A stretch of DNA of 64,000 nt from Streptomyces sp. LUP30 (GCF_001746365.1 NZ_MJAJ01000011.1:101017-165016), one strand, 5' to 3'. Numbered from the stretch's first letter, positions 1-9,281 are shown. A program made the numbers and translations. The notes: generated from the sequence alone by a model not told the origin.

Positions 1-813
1 CCAGCCGTAGGTCTTGGCGGCCTTCAGGAGGTTCGCCTGGCCCTCCAGGCACGGCGCCCGGCCGCCGGTGACCTCTTTCTTGAAGTCGAAGGGCAGCGGG
101 GGTATGTCCTTGTAGCCGGTGTTGGTCTTCCAGTTCTCGACGAACTTGTAGAACTGGTCGATCTCGCTCTTCCACTCGTCGACGCTCCAGAAGCCGCCGC
201 CCTTGGCTCCGCAGAAGTGGCCGTTGAAGTGGGTGCCGATCTCGTTGCCCTCTTTCCACGCCTCGCCGAGCTGCTCCAGCGTGGTGCGGATGTGTTCGTC
301 GGTCGGGAAGCTGATCGCGGACGACCCCACGGGGTGCTGCGGCGAGGAGTACAGACCCTTCTTGCTCTTGGGCAGCAGGTAGATGCCCGTGAGGAAGAAG
401 GTCATGTCGGCGTTGTACTGCTCGCCGAGCTTGCGGTAGTGCTCGAAGAGACCGTCGTCGCCCTGCAGCGCGCCGTCCCAGGAGAACACCACGAACTGCG
501 GCGGCTTCTCGCCGGGCTTGAGCGGGACCGGCTTCAACTGCCCCGCCTGCGGCCCCGTGTACGAGGTGGACCCGTCGCCGAGGACATGCGTCTTGCCGTC
601 CCACTCCGGCTCCTTGGTGGCCCCCGCCGACGCCTTCTTGCTGTCCCCCGAGGACGCGGTCGGCTGGGTGTTGGAGGTGCGGTTGAGCACCAGGTAGCCG
701 CCCATCAGGGACGCGACGACGAGCAGCGCGGCCAGCGTCAGGAACCCCGGGTGCGTGGCGGCGGGGCGGCGCGTTGCCACGGCCTTGCGGCGGCGGCCCG
801 ACGGTGACTTCAT
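1..813 (-). CDS. Membrane-anchored polysaccharide deacetylase-like protein (3' end outside window)
   Basis: The first 271 residues are visible; the stop lies beyond base 1. An Arg-rich N-terminus is followed by one hydrophobic segment (about residues 23-43), then a Ser/Thr/Lys linker, so the domain should be extracytoplasmic. NodB-type motifs can be read: FSWDGA (Asp113, in place of the usual TFDD), GTHFNGH (His195 and His199, the metal-binding HxxxH pair) and GRAP (Arg252). This points to a metal-dependent carbohydrate esterase (CE4-like) acting on peptidoglycan or another surface polymer. The ATG at 813 has GGAG upstream and lies 50 nt after the penicillin-binding protein, so the two are probably co-transcribed as a cell-wall pair. 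Because motif 1 is divergent, activity is not certain. Confidence 0.72.
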   Translation of the reverse strand, partial: MKSPSGRRRKAVATRRPAATHPGFLTLAALLVVASLMGGYLVLNRTSNTQPTASSGDSKKASAGATKEPEWDGKTHVLGDGSTSYTGPQAGQLKPVPLKPGEKPPQFVVFSWDGALQGDDGLFEHYRKLGEQYNADMTFFLTGIYLLPKSKKGLYSSPQHPVGSSAISFPTDEHIRTTLEQLGEAWKEGNEIGTHFNGHFCGAKGGGFWSVDEWKSEIDQFYKFVENWKTNTGYKDIPPLPFDFKKEVTGGRAPCLEGQANLLKAAKTYGW

Positions 814-863
814 GTGCGGCTCATTCTCCGTGGTTCGGGGGGCGCGGGTGCCCGGTTCGGTGG

Positions 864-3116
864 TCAGCCGAGCGGGCTCATGGCACCTGACCAGATGCCG
901 TACGGGACGCTGTCGTCGGCCGGGCCGGCGACGCCCTTCAGGGGAAGCGGTTCGAGGCTCTTGCCGAGGTCGATGCGGTAGACGACGACCGCCGTGGACA
1001 CGGTCTTGGCCGTGCCGACGTACCAGGCGGCGGTGTCGTTCTGGGCGGTGCCCGCCTTTCCGGTCACCTGGCCGAGCGAGCCGGTCCGGCCGGACTGCGT
1101 CTGCGAGGCGGGCACGTCGTCCGGGTGGGCGGTGCGGAAGGAGTCCGCGAGTGCGGAGTTGACCTCCTCGGCCACCTCGGCGCCGAACGCCCGGCTCGCG
1201 GTCGGCGTCTCCAGGGCGATCTTGGTGCCGTTCTTGGTGATCAGCCGCACCGAGTAGGGCTCGGTGTGCTTGCCGCCGGCGGCGAAGGTGGAGTAGCCGC
1301 TCGCCATGCGGATCGCGCTGGGCGTGGCGCTGCCCGTGGACAGCGCGGGCACCTGGGCCCCGAAGCTGGAGGGCAGCAGCCCGGAGCGCTCGGCGGTGGA
1401 GCGCACCACGTCCAGTCCGGTGTCCATGCCGAGCTGCATGAACGGTGTGTTCACCGAGAGTGCCAGCGCGCGGTGCAGGGAGATCCGCCCGTAGGACCTG
1501 CCGCCGTCGTTCTTGGCGGCCGCCTTCTTGCCGCTGCGGTCCCAGTACGGGCCCTCGGGCGTCGTCACGGGCACCGCGTTGTCGCCGTCGTAGAGCGTCT
1601 GGCCGGTGACCGTCTCGGTGGCGCCGTCGCGGGTCTTGTGGATGCCGTGCTCCAGACCGGCCGCGTACACGAACGGCTGGAAGGCCGATCCGGCGGGGAC
1701 GGTCGTGGCGTTGGACTCGTTGTAACCCTGCGTACGGTGGTCGGGGCCGCCGTAGACGGCGAGTATGCGCCCGTCGGAGGCCACGGAGGATGCGCCGAAG
1801 TGCGCGTCCTTGGCGTTCTTCGGGTCTTCCTTCAGGGCCTTCTTGCGGGCCTTGGTGACGGTGTCGGTGAGCTTGGTCTCGCGGTTCTTGTCGAACGTCG
1901 TGTAGATCTGGTAGCCGCCGAGGTCGTAGTCCTTGTCCGAGATGTTCCCGGCCTTCTTGGCGTACTGGGAGGCCAGCTCCACCAGGTAGTCGCTCTGCTC
2001 ACCGGTGTCGTAGAGCGGGTTGGACTTGAGCGGCTCGGGGAACTTGGTGTACTTGGCGCGCTCGGCCTTCGACAGCTTGCCGATGTCGACCATCCGGTCC
2101 AGGGTCCAGGACCAGCGCTCGACGGCCCGGGCGCGGTTGGCCGGGGCGAGGGTGGGGTCGTACAGGCCCGCGCCCTTGAGCAGCGAGGCGAGGAAGGCGG
2201 CCTCGCTGGCGTTGAGCTCGCTGACGTCCTTGCCGTAGTAGGCCTGGGCGGCCCGCTGGATGCCGTAGGTGCCCCGGCCGAACCAGCTGGTGTTGAGATA
2301 GCCCTCGAGGATGTCGTCCTTGCTCATCTGGTTGTCGAGCTTGAGGGCGATCATCGCCTCGGTGAACTTGCGGCTGACCGTCTGGTTCTGGTTCAGGTAG
2401 ACGTTCTTGACGTACTGCTGGGTGATCGTCGAGCCGCCCTGGGTGTCGCCCTGGCCGATCGTGCGGAACAGGGCGCGGCTGATGCCCTTGAAGGAGATGC
2501 CGGGGTCGCTGTAGAAGCTGGCGTTCTCGGCGGCGAGCACCGCCCAGCGCACGTCCTCGGGGATGTCCTTGAGCGGCATCGCCTGGCGCTGGACCCATCC
2601 GGTGCGGGCCATCGGCGTGCCGTCGGCCCAGAAGTACACGTTGTCCTGCTGGGTGGCGTACGAGTTGAGGTTGTCCGGGATGTCGGTGGCGGCGTAGGCC
2701 ACGACCAGGAGCAGGCTGCTCAGTCCTATGGACGCGAGGACGCCGCCGAGCCACTGCCGCCAGGAGGGTATCCAGCGCCGCCAGTCGGTGCGGCCGGGGC
2801 GCGGATACAGGGGGCGCAGCTTGCGGGCGTACGGCGTGACACGAGCCACATACGGCGTCAGAGCGGCGACGAGCGGAGCCAGTCGAGGACCCAGAACGGC
2901 GCATACACGGACAAACAGGGAGAGACGGGGAGCTTTTCTTCTGTTCTTCGAAGAACGCGCTTTCCCGTCGGCGCCCTCCTCGGACGTGTCCGGAAGCGCC
3001 GGTATATCCGACACCCGCAGCTGCATGGTCTCGTCCGCCTTGAAAGAGGCAGGAACCTTCAACTGCATGGTGGCATCCGGCTCTTGGGGCTCCTCCCCCT
3101 GCCCCGCCTGGGTCAC
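864..3116 (-). CDS. Class A penicillin-binding protein (GT51 glycosyltransferase + transpeptidase)
   Basis: A peptidoglycan polymerase of 750 residues. I chose the GTG at 3116 because AGGGAG lies 7 nt upstream; the longer ATG at 3182 has no ribosome site. There is a basic cytoplasmic N-terminus and one membrane segment (about 125-144). The GT51 domain has the catalytic Glu197 in AAENASFYSDPG and the TQGGSTITQQ motif at 225-234. The transpeptidase domain (about 440-715) has SVN at 554-556 and KAGT at 687-690. The active-site tetrad, normally SxxK, reads S477-A-F-Q480, so the general-base Lys is Gln. Glycosyltransferase activity looks intact, while the penicillin-binding half may be inactive or altered. 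A deacetylase-like gene follows 50 nt downstream. Confidence 0.9.
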   Translation of the reverse strand: MTQAGQGEEPQEPDATMQLKVPASFKADETMQLRVSDIPALPDTSEEGADGKARSSKNRRKAPRLSLFVRVCAVLGPRLAPLVAALTPYVARVTPYARKLRPLYPRPGRTDWRRWIPSWRQWLGGVLASIGLSSLLLVVAYAATDIPDNLNSYATQQDNVYFWADGTPMARTGWVQRQAMPLKDIPEDVRWAVLAAENASFYSDPGISFKGISRALFRTIGQGDTQGGSTITQQYVKNVYLNQNQTVSRKFTEAMIALKLDNQMSKDDILEGYLNTSWFGRGTYGIQRAAQAYYGKDVSELNASEAAFLASLLKGAGLYDPTLAPANRARAVERWSWTLDRMVDIGKLSKAERAKYTKFPEPLKSNPLYDTGEQSDYLVELASQYAKKAGNISDKDYDLGGYQIYTTFDKNRETKLTDTVTKARKKALKEDPKNAKDAHFGASSVASDGRILAVYGGPDHRTQGYNESNATTVPAGSAFQPFVYAAGLEHGIHKTRDGATETVTGQTLYDGDNAVPVTTPEGPYWDRSGKKAAAKNDGGRSYGRISLHRALALSVNTPFMQLGMDTGLDVVRSTAERSGLLPSSFGAQVPALSTGSATPSAIRMASGYSTFAAGGKHTEPYSVRLITKNGTKIALETPTASRAFGAEVAEEVNSALADSFRTAHPDDVPASQTQSGRTGSLGQVTGKAGTAQNDTAAWYVGTAKTVSTAVVVYRIDLGKSLEPLPLKGVAGPADDSVPYGIWSGAMSPLG

Positions 3117-3353
3117 TACGCGTCTCCCTCCGCATTCCGTGTTGCTCGCGGGCAGACGTACAGACTTACGAGGGCCTGACATGGTTGCCGTTGACGCGGC
3201 CGCAATCCTCGAACCCTCTCGACCTCGGGGTTCAACACGGCGCTCTCAAATTACCAGCGCCCTTCGCAAATTCTCCACATAAGGAATCGACAGAAGTGAA
3301 CAGAGGTCAAACTGCTGACGCCACCACCGAGCATAGGGCCTTAGTCTGACGGC

Positions 3354-3581
3354 ATGCCTCGCTACGAGTACCGCTGCCGGACCTGCGGCGACACCTTCGA
3401 ACTGAGCCGCCCCATGGCGCAGTCCGCCGATCCCGCCGACTGCCCCGCGGGCCACGACGACACAGTGAAGCTTCTCTCAACGGTCGCGGTGGGCGGCACG
3501 AAGTCCGCCCCCGCGCCCGGCACGGGCGGCGGAGGCGGAGGTGGGGGCGGGGGCTGTTGCGGCGGGGGCTGCTGCGGCTGA
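3354..3581 (+). CDS. FmdB-family zinc-ribbon protein
   Basis: A 75-residue protein beginning MPRYEYRCRTCG. Cys8 and Cys11 form the first knuckle; the second knuckle is C30-P-A-G-H34 rather than a classic CxxC, so zinc may be held by three Cys and one His. The last 20 residues are almost only Gly with two Cys pairs (GGCCG-type). FmdB proteins are named for a putative regulator of formamidase, but the role of this short form is not established. It is divergent from the penicillin-binding protein and monocistronic, converging on the HAD gene. Confidence 0.8.
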   Translation: MPRYEYRCRTCGDTFELSRPMAQSADPADCPAGHDDTVKLLSTVAVGGTKSAPAPGTGGGGGGGGGGCCGGGCCG

Positions 3582-3583
3582 CC

Positions 3584-3602
3584 GCGCCGGCGCTTCCGGC
3601 GC
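3584..3602. terminator. Short hairpin between convergent genes
   Basis: GCGCCGG / CCGGCGC form a perfect 7-bp stem with a 5-nt loop in the 44-nt gap between the convergent FmdB and HAD genes. There is no U tract, so this is a weak or bidirectional terminator at best. Confidence 0.4.
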
Positions 3603-3625
3603 AGGCAGCCCGGCCCCGGCGGCGG

Positions 3626-4435
3626 CTAGCCGAGCCGCGAGGCCTTGAGGAACTCCCGCAGGATGCGCTCGCCGGCCAGCACGCCCCGCTCGGGCAGGGC
3701 GGTGATCTCCGGGGCCGTCCAGGCCGCGTCGGCCAGCTCGCCGTGCCCCGGACGCCAGCCCCGGTCCGCGGCCAGCAGCAGGTCGGCGTCGAGCAGCGAG
3801 TCGCCCGCCGCCAGCGTCAGTCCGGCGCCGGTGCGGCGGGCCACCTCGCGCACGGCGGCGCTCTTGGTCAGCGGCTTGGGCACCGCGTAGATCTTGCGGC
3901 CCTGCAACGACACCGTCCAGCCGCGGTTCTCCGCCCAGACCGCGAGCTCCTTCACCCACTCCTCGGGCAGCAGCTCGCGCTCCACGACCAGGTAGGCGAA
4001 GAGGTCCTCGGCGATCCGCTGCTTGCGCAGCCAGAGCGGGTCCGCCGTCCTCGTCAGATGGTCCTGCACCTCCGCGAGCGGGGCGCACTGGGCGCTCAGC
4101 CGCGCGAGCACGGCCGCGTGCCAGTCCTGGTCGGTCGCCCCGTCGACGAGGAGATGGCCGCCGTTGGCGCAGATCGCGTACGTCGGCGGCGGGCCCGGCA
4201 GGTTGATGCGCTGGTACTGCTTGCGCGTGCGCGTCGTCGTCGGCACGAAGACGGCCCGGTCGCCGAGGTCGGTCAGCAGCTGCGCGGACGTCTCCGTCAT
4301 GAACGACAGCGGCTTCGCCTCGTGCACCTCCACGCACAGCAGCCGCGGCGCCCGGGCGTCCGGCATGGTCAGCGCCAGGGCGGCCGCCGAGTAGATGAGC
4401 GTCCGGTCGAGGTCGCTCGCCACCAGAACCGGCAT
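3626..4435 (-). CDS. HAD-family phosphatase of the Ter operon
   Basis: A 269-residue haloacid-dehalogenase-fold hydrolase. The N-terminal motif ASDLDRT holds the nucleophile Asp8 and acid/base Asp10. A cap region follows, and GDSLLDADLLLAAD carries the C-terminal Mg-binding acidic residues. It is the last gene of a three-gene operon: its ATG (4435-4433) shares one base with the TGA of the 875-residue fusion gene (TGATG), so translation is coupled. HAD enzymes accompany PRTase, PELOTA and CitE-like proteins in Ter-linked operons described by comparative genomics, where they are proposed to dephosphorylate a nucleotide-like metabolite. The substrate is unknown. Confidence 0.85.
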   Translation of the reverse strand: MPVLVASDLDRTLIYSAAALALTMPDARAPRLLCVEVHEAKPLSFMTETSAQLLTDLGDRAVFVPTTTRTRKQYQRINLPGPPPTYAICANGGHLLVDGATDQDWHAAVLARLSAQCAPLAEVQDHLTRTADPLWLRKQRIAEDLFAYLVVERELLPEEWVKELAVWAENRGWTVSLQGRKIYAVPKPLTKSAAVREVARRTGAGLTLAAGDSLLDADLLLAADRGWRPGHGELADAAWTAPEITALPERGVLAGERILREFLKASRLG

Positions 4436-7062
4436 CAGACCGTCACCGCCGTGCCGTCGGCGCCGGTCGCGCCGCGGGTGTACTGCGGGTGGATGAGCCC
4501 GACACAGGTGTACGGCAGGTCGCCGACCTCCTCGACGGGCACCCCTCGCTGCTCCGCGAGCAGACGTACGTGGTCCAGGTCCGCGCCCGCCCCGGCCCGC
4601 GCCAGGATCTTCCACGGCACCCGGCGCAGCAGCACCCGGGTGGTCTCGCCGACGCCCGGCTTGACCAGGTTCACGTCGTGGATGCCGTACTCCTCGCTGA
4701 TCCGCTCGACCGCCGCCCACCCCTCCCAGCTGGGGGTGCGATCGCCGGCCAGCAGCTCCTTGACCGCGCCGTCGACGGCGTCGGCGACCTCCGGGAAGCG
4801 GGCGGCGACGGCGTCCAGGAAGGCCACCGAGACGTCCGTGCCGGCGAGCTCGCGGTAGAACTTCGCGCCGTGGAAGTCGTCCGGGCCCACCAGGTCGGCC
4901 CGCAGCACGGTCCGCGAGACGAGCCCCGACACGGTCGAGTTGAGGCAGGCGGACGGGATGAGGAAGTCGTCGCGGGTGCCGTAGGTGCGCACGCACGAGC
5001 CGGGGTCGGCCAGCACCGCGATCTCCGGGTCGAAGCCGGCCGCGCCGCCACGCGCCTCGAACTCCCCGATCGCCGCGGCCAGTTCCCGGGTGATCGCGCC
5101 CTTGCCGGTCCAGCCGTCCACGAAGACGACGTCACGCGGGTCGTGGTGGGCGGCCAGCCAGCGCAGCGCGTTGGCGTCGATGCCCCGGCCGCGCACGATG
5201 GACACGGCGTAGTGCGGCAGGTCGAGTCCGTGCCGGAACTGCGCCCAGCGGCGCATCAGCACGCCGACGGGCGTGCCGGCCCGGGCCAGGGAGACCAGGA
5301 CGGGCCGGGGCGACCGCTCCGCGATCACGGTGTCCGTGACGACCCCCACGGCCTGCGCGATCCGCGCCGCCGAGGTCTCCAGGGCGGCGTGGAACAGTTC
5401 CTGGTACTGCTCGCTGGGCTGGTACTCGACGGGCAGCGACTCGGCGTAGTGCGCTCCGCCGCTCTGGATGGCCTCCTCCCGCTCCTCGGTCGGCGCCTCC
5501 AGCGTCACGTCGGAGAGGTCCTGGAGCAGCCAGCCGACCTCCTCGGGCGCGTACGAGGAGAAGGCGGGGCCGCGGAGGGGGTCGGGCAGCATGGCGGGTC
5601 TCTCTTCAGACAGGGCGGCTACGTACAGCGGCTCGGGGACGTACGAGGGGACGACCGCGAGGACCACGTGCGGCGTGTGCGCGGCGAGCTGGGACAGGAG
5701 GCCGTCCGGGGCGTGCAGCTCCCGGGTGTCGGCCACGGAGTCCACGACGGCGACGACGGCGTCGAAGCCTCCGCCCGCGACGTTATAGGCATAGCGCTCG
5801 CCGGGGCCGTCGTCCGGGTCGTCATGCGCCGGGAAAACGATGCGGCTGCGTATCGCGTATCCCGGGTCGTCGACCGCGAGGACGGGCGAGCGGGTGGTGG
5901 TCGAGTAGCGGACCTCGGCGGCGACGACCTGCTCCAGCTCGCGGGCGAGCCTGAGGGGGGCGTACATCAGCTCCTCGAAGCCCAGGACCAGGACGCGCCG
6001 GGCGTCCTCGGGTATCGCCTCGGCGAGACGGGCCGCCATGGCGGGGAGTGCGGCCTCCAGGCGTGCGCGGTGCCGGGGGGTGAAGCCGTGCCGGCCGCCG
6101 TCGGGAAGGCCACGGGGCCAGGACAGGCCGACACGGGTGATGTGGCCGGGGGGCCGCGTCCGGCGGGTGCGGTCGGCTTCCCGCTGCGGGTCCGCCGTGG
6201 CCGGTCGCACCTCGCGGCGGAGCCGCGCGTCGTCGGAGCCCCGCGCCCCCCGCGGGCCGGAGTTCGCGTCGGCGTCCCGGTCGTCGCCCTGCCCGCCCGC
6301 GGACGACCGGTCACCGCTCGCGGCGCCCTCGGCCTCGTACCGGGCGACCAGCTCCTGCCCCTTCTCCAGCACGCCGTCGGGGAGCCGTACCGTGCCGGAG
6401 GCGGTGGCGATCAGGTCCACCCGGGCGCCGATCTCGCGGGCGAACTCCGCCAGCCGGCCCGCGTCCGCCGCCGAGCGCATGTCGACGAGCGCCACGACGA
6501 CGTACCGCCGGCGCGGATACCGCTCGTGCAGGGCCCGGATCGTGTTCAGGACCGTGTTGCCGGTGGAGAACTCGTCGTCGACCAGAACCAGCGGGCCGTC
6601 CCCGACCAGCAGCGACGGGTCCTCCGGGAGCAGCAGGTGGGAGGTGGCGTGGGAGTGGGACTCCTCGAAGCCGCCCGCCGAGACGACGCCCGCCACGGGG
6701 CGGCGGGTGGAGTGCAGGTAGGGAGCGGCGCCGAGGCCGTCGGCGACACAGTGGCCGAGGCCGGTGGCGGTCTCCGCGTAGCCCAGGACGACCGCCCGGG
6801 CGGCCTCCTCGGCGCCGAGGAGCTCGCGCACCCGGCGGCCCAGCGCGAAGCCGTGCCCGTGCACGACGGACGGAAACTGCGGGATGTGCTTGCCCAGCAC
6901 GTGGGAGACCAGCAGATGGGCCCGCTTGGGGTTGCGGCGCAACGCCAGCCCCAGCAGGTCCGTCAGCGTGTCGTCGCCGACGAGCTCGACGCCGAGCCGC
7001 TGCGCGACCCAGGTCCCGGACCAGATCGCGTCGTCGTGCCCGTGGTTCACTGCGTTGTTCAT
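4435..7062 (-). CDS. PRTase - TRSP - StiP-like - PELOTA fusion protein of the Ter operon
   Basis: An 875-residue multidomain protein. Residues about 10-230 are a phosphoribosyltransferase with a PRPP loop at 160-171 (LVDDEFSTGNT). A charged linker (about 245-305) follows. Residues about 310-500 match the TRSP domain found after such PRTases. Residues about 505-775 resemble the domain named cysteine protease StiP, yet contain a second PRPP-loop-like string, VFVDGWTGKGAI (646-657). The end (about 795-862) resembles a PELOTA RNA-binding domain. These parts often occur as separate genes; here they are fused. ATG 7062 has AAGGGA upstream. Neighbours are a CitE-like lyase 26 nt upstream and an overlapping HAD gene. 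A role in making or attaching a ribosylated metabolite is inference. Confidence 0.8.
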   Translation of the reverse strand: MNNAVNHGHDDAIWSGTWVAQRLGVELVGDDTLTDLLGLALRRNPKRAHLLVSHVLGKHIPQFPSVVHGHGFALGRRVRELLGAEEAARAVVLGYAETATGLGHCVADGLGAAPYLHSTRRPVAGVVSAGGFEESHSHATSHLLLPEDPSLLVGDGPLVLVDDEFSTGNTVLNTIRALHERYPRRRYVVVALVDMRSAADAGRLAEFAREIGARVDLIATASGTVRLPDGVLEKGQELVARYEAEGAASGDRSSAGGQGDDRDADANSGPRGARGSDDARLRREVRPATADPQREADRTRRTRPPGHITRVGLSWPRGLPDGGRHGFTPRHRARLEAALPAMAARLAEAIPEDARRVLVLGFEELMYAPLRLARELEQVVAAEVRYSTTTRSPVLAVDDPGYAIRSRIVFPAHDDPDDGPGERYAYNVAGGGFDAVVAVVDSVADTRELHAPDGLLSQLAAHTPHVVLAVVPSYVPEPLYVAALSEERPAMLPDPLRGPAFSSYAPEEVGWLLQDLSDVTLEAPTEEREEAIQSGGAHYAESLPVEYQPSEQYQELFHAALETSAARIAQAVGVVTDTVIAERSPRPVLVSLARAGTPVGVLMRRWAQFRHGLDLPHYAVSIVRGRGIDANALRWLAAHHDPRDVVFVDGWTGKGAITRELAAAIGEFEARGGAAGFDPEIAVLADPGSCVRTYGTRDDFLIPSACLNSTVSGLVSRTVLRADLVGPDDFHGAKFYRELAGTDVSVAFLDAVAARFPEVADAVDGAVKELLAGDRTPSWEGWAAVERISEEYGIHDVNLVKPGVGETTRVLLRRVPWKILARAGAGADLDHVRLLAEQRGVPVEEVGDLPYTCVGLIHPQYTRGATGADGTAVTV

Positions 7063-7088
7063 GCGTCCCTTGTGGATGAGGTGGGTGT

Positions 7089-8255
7089 TCAGCCGGGTAT
7101 GCCGGCGGCGAGCAGGTCGACGAAGCTGACGTCCTCGTGGGCGACGCCGAAGACCTCCGCGCGGAGCATGGTGCGCTCGGCCCAGGCGCGGTGCGGTTTC
7201 ACCTCGTTCATCTTGTTCGTGTACTGCGACCGCAGTACACCCCCACCGCCGCGTTCCGGCCGCAGGATGTCCGCCGCGTCGCTGTACTCCTCGTGGCTGA
7301 CCACGGACAGCGCGTGCACGGCCGGCACGTGCGAGGGATGGATGCAGGTCTTGCCGAGCAGACCGTTGGCGTGGTCGAGGGAGATCTCGCGCAGCAGTCC
7401 GTCCATCGCGTGCTCGATCAGTCTCTCGCGCAGCTCCACGGCCTGGCCCTCCAGGAAGGGGCTGTGCCGCAGCATCGGCTTGAACATGCGCTCGGGCACC
7501 CGGAAGTACTCCCAGACCGGCCCGGTCACCGTGAACCCGGTCCCGTCGGCGCGGCCCAGCATGTTCACGACGTCCGCGATCACGGAGGCGACGATCTGGA
7601 CGTCGTAGGCGGTCATGTCGGGCGCTCTGCGCAGCCCGTACGAGGAGCAGAAGTCGGTCACGCCCAGGCGCAGCGCGAGGACCCGGCTGCGGTACTTCTC
7701 GACGGCGCGGGCGATGCCCTCCAGGGCGTCCACCCGCGTCTCGCGGTACATCAGCTCGGGTGTCTCCAGCACGGGCATGCCGAACAGCCGGCGGCCGCTC
7801 GCCGCCTCGGCGCCCGACAGGGCCTCCAGGAAGGGGATGCCCCGCTCCTCGGTGAACTTGGGGAAGACGAACCCGCTGAGCAGTTCGGCGGTGGCTCCCA
7901 GGCGCCGGACCAGGTCCGGGATCTGCTCGGGCGTGCGCACCCGGATGAACAGCAGCGGCAGCTGCGGGCCGGGCCGGGCCGCGAGGTCGGCGAACTGCCG
8001 GACGAGGTTCTCCTCACCGGCCGCGACGTCCTCGTCGCCGATGGAGTCCTCCAGGCACAACACCATCGACACGACGCCGCGCTCGGTCTGCTTGACGATG
8101 TCGTCCGCCAGCCGGGGCCGCGTGGCCGGGCTGTAGAGCGTGGCGCCCAGGGCGGCGGAGAGCAGCTTGGCCGGGGAGTCGGCGCCGAAGGCGCACGGCT
8201 CCCGGTAGAAGAGGCGATGTCGCACCTCAGGGGCGAGGTGCCCGAAATGACGCAT
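7089..8255 (-). CDS. HpcH/HpaI (CitE-like) C-C bond lyase of the Ter operon
   Basis: A 388-residue TIM-barrel protein, first gene of the operon that continues into the PRTase fusion 26 nt downstream. The ATG at 8255 has GGGGAG four bases upstream. Recognisable stretches are VSMVLCLEDSIGDEDVA, whose Glu and Asp are likely metal ligands, RLGVTDFCSSYGLRR, and GKTCIHPSHVP near the end, all typical of citrate-lyase-beta/HpcH enzymes. This corresponds to the C-C bond lyase described for Ter-associated biosynthetic operons. The substrate is unknown; an aldol cleavage or condensation of an acyl-CoA or keto acid is the family chemistry. Its promoter must lie in the 210-nt gap shared with the divergent TerD gene. 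Confidence 0.82.
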   Translation of the reverse strand: MRHFGHLAPEVRHRLFYREPCAFGADSPAKLLSAALGATLYSPATRPRLADDIVKQTERGVVSMVLCLEDSIGDEDVAAGEENLVRQFADLAARPGPQLPLLFIRVRTPEQIPDLVRRLGATAELLSGFVFPKFTEERGIPFLEALSGAEAASGRRLFGMPVLETPELMYRETRVDALEGIARAVEKYRSRVLALRLGVTDFCSSYGLRRAPDMTAYDVQIVASVIADVVNMLGRADGTGFTVTGPVWEYFRVPERMFKPMLRHSPFLEGQAVELRERLIEHAMDGLLREISLDHANGLLGKTCIHPSHVPAVHALSVVSHEEYSDAADILRPERGGGGVLRSQYTNKMNEVKPHRAWAERTMLRAEVFGVAHEDVSFVDLLAAGIPG

Positions 8256-8465
8256 AAATCTCCCCTGTGGTGCAAGGTAAGGCGATGGATTCGGCAAGAG
8301 GTGGCCGGTAATAGTACGTAGGGACCCATGTCCGGGGTTCCCCCCGGTCATGAATTTCAGGTAACTCCGACACGCACAGTCCCGCACGGACCCGCGGCAG
8401 TCGTGTGCGGGGCACCCGAGTACCCCGCATTGTCGTGAGCAGGCCCGAGAAGGCAGGATGACCGC

Positions 8466-9212
8466 ATGACGCACGCGATGCTGAAGGGGTCGAACGTCCC
8501 GCTGAAAGCCACCACGGTGCGCGCCGTGCTGCGCTGGACCCCCGGGCAGGGGGTCCCGGACGTCGACGTCTCGGCGCTGCTCCTCGGCCTCGACGGTCGT
8601 GTGCGCTCCGACGAGGACTTCGTCTTCTACAACCAGCCCCGCCATCCCTCGGGGAAGGTGTGGCGGCTCGGCAAGAAGCGCGTCGCCGAGGGCCTTACCG
8701 ACACCATCCAGACGGACCTCTCCGGTGTCGAGTCCGGCGTCGGCCAGATTCTGCTGGTCGCTTCGGCGGACGGTGTCACGTTCGACCGCGTACGTTCCCT
8801 CAGCATCCTGCTGTACGACGCGGCGGCCGACGGTGAGCCCCTGGCCACCTTCGACATCCGCCCCGAGACGGGCCAGGAGACGGCGCTGATCTGCGGCGAG
8901 CTGTACCGGCGCGGCGAGGGCTGGAAGTTCCGCGCCCTGGGCGAGGGCTACTCCAACGGCCTCAAGGGCCTGGCCACCGACTTCGGCATCTCGGTGGACG
9001 AGTCGGAGGAGGCCGCCGCCGACCCGGCGCCGTCCCAGGCGCAGCAGGCCCCGGGCCCGTCCCAGCCGCTGCCGCCGGAGCAGCCGGCCTCGGCGGTCCC
9101 CCAGCAGCAGCCGTCGTACGGCTACCCGGCGAGTCTGCCGACGTACGGCTACGGCTATCCGGACGGCGCCTTCCGCCTGCCGCCGCAGGGCCCGCAGTTC
9201 ATCGGACGGTGA
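8466..9212 (+). CDS. TerD-domain protein with Pro/Gln-rich tail
   Basis: A 248-residue protein. Residues 1-about 178 are a TerD domain with [15 protein letters not shown] (Asp residues that bind Ca2+ in the family), DEDFVFYNQ and the closing block [18 protein letters not shown]. About 70 residues of low-complexity sequence rich in Pro, Gln, Tyr and Gly follow ([17 protein letters not shown]), resembling a flexible adhesive or interaction tail. TerD proteins are cytoplasmic Ca-binding stress proteins; those of Streptomyces have been linked to tellurite and development, though exact roles are open. It is transcribed divergently from the CitE-like lyase and converges on the TerA/F-like gene. Confidence 0.88.
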   Translation: MTHAMLKGSNVPLKATTVRAVLRWTPGQGVPDVDVSALLLGLDGRVRSDEDFVFYNQPRHPSGKVWRLGKKRVAEGLTDTIQTDLSGVESGVGQILLVASADGVTFDRVRSLSILLYDAAADGEPLATFDIRPETGQETALICGELYRRGEGWKFRALGEGYSNGLKGLATDFGISVDESEEAAADPAPSQAQQAPGPSQPLPPEQPASAVPQQQPSYGYPASLPTYGYGYPDGAFRLPPQGPQFIGR

Positions 9213-9281
9213 GGTTCCGGGCGGGCCGGTGCGGGCAGACCGTGCGTGCCGTGAGGGCGGCCGGGTGAGCGCCCTGCGGCG

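Noticed and set aside
1125..3179. A 684-codon open frame antisense to the PBP gene
   Set aside because: A shadow frame from high third-position GC; the opposite strand has full PBP motifs.
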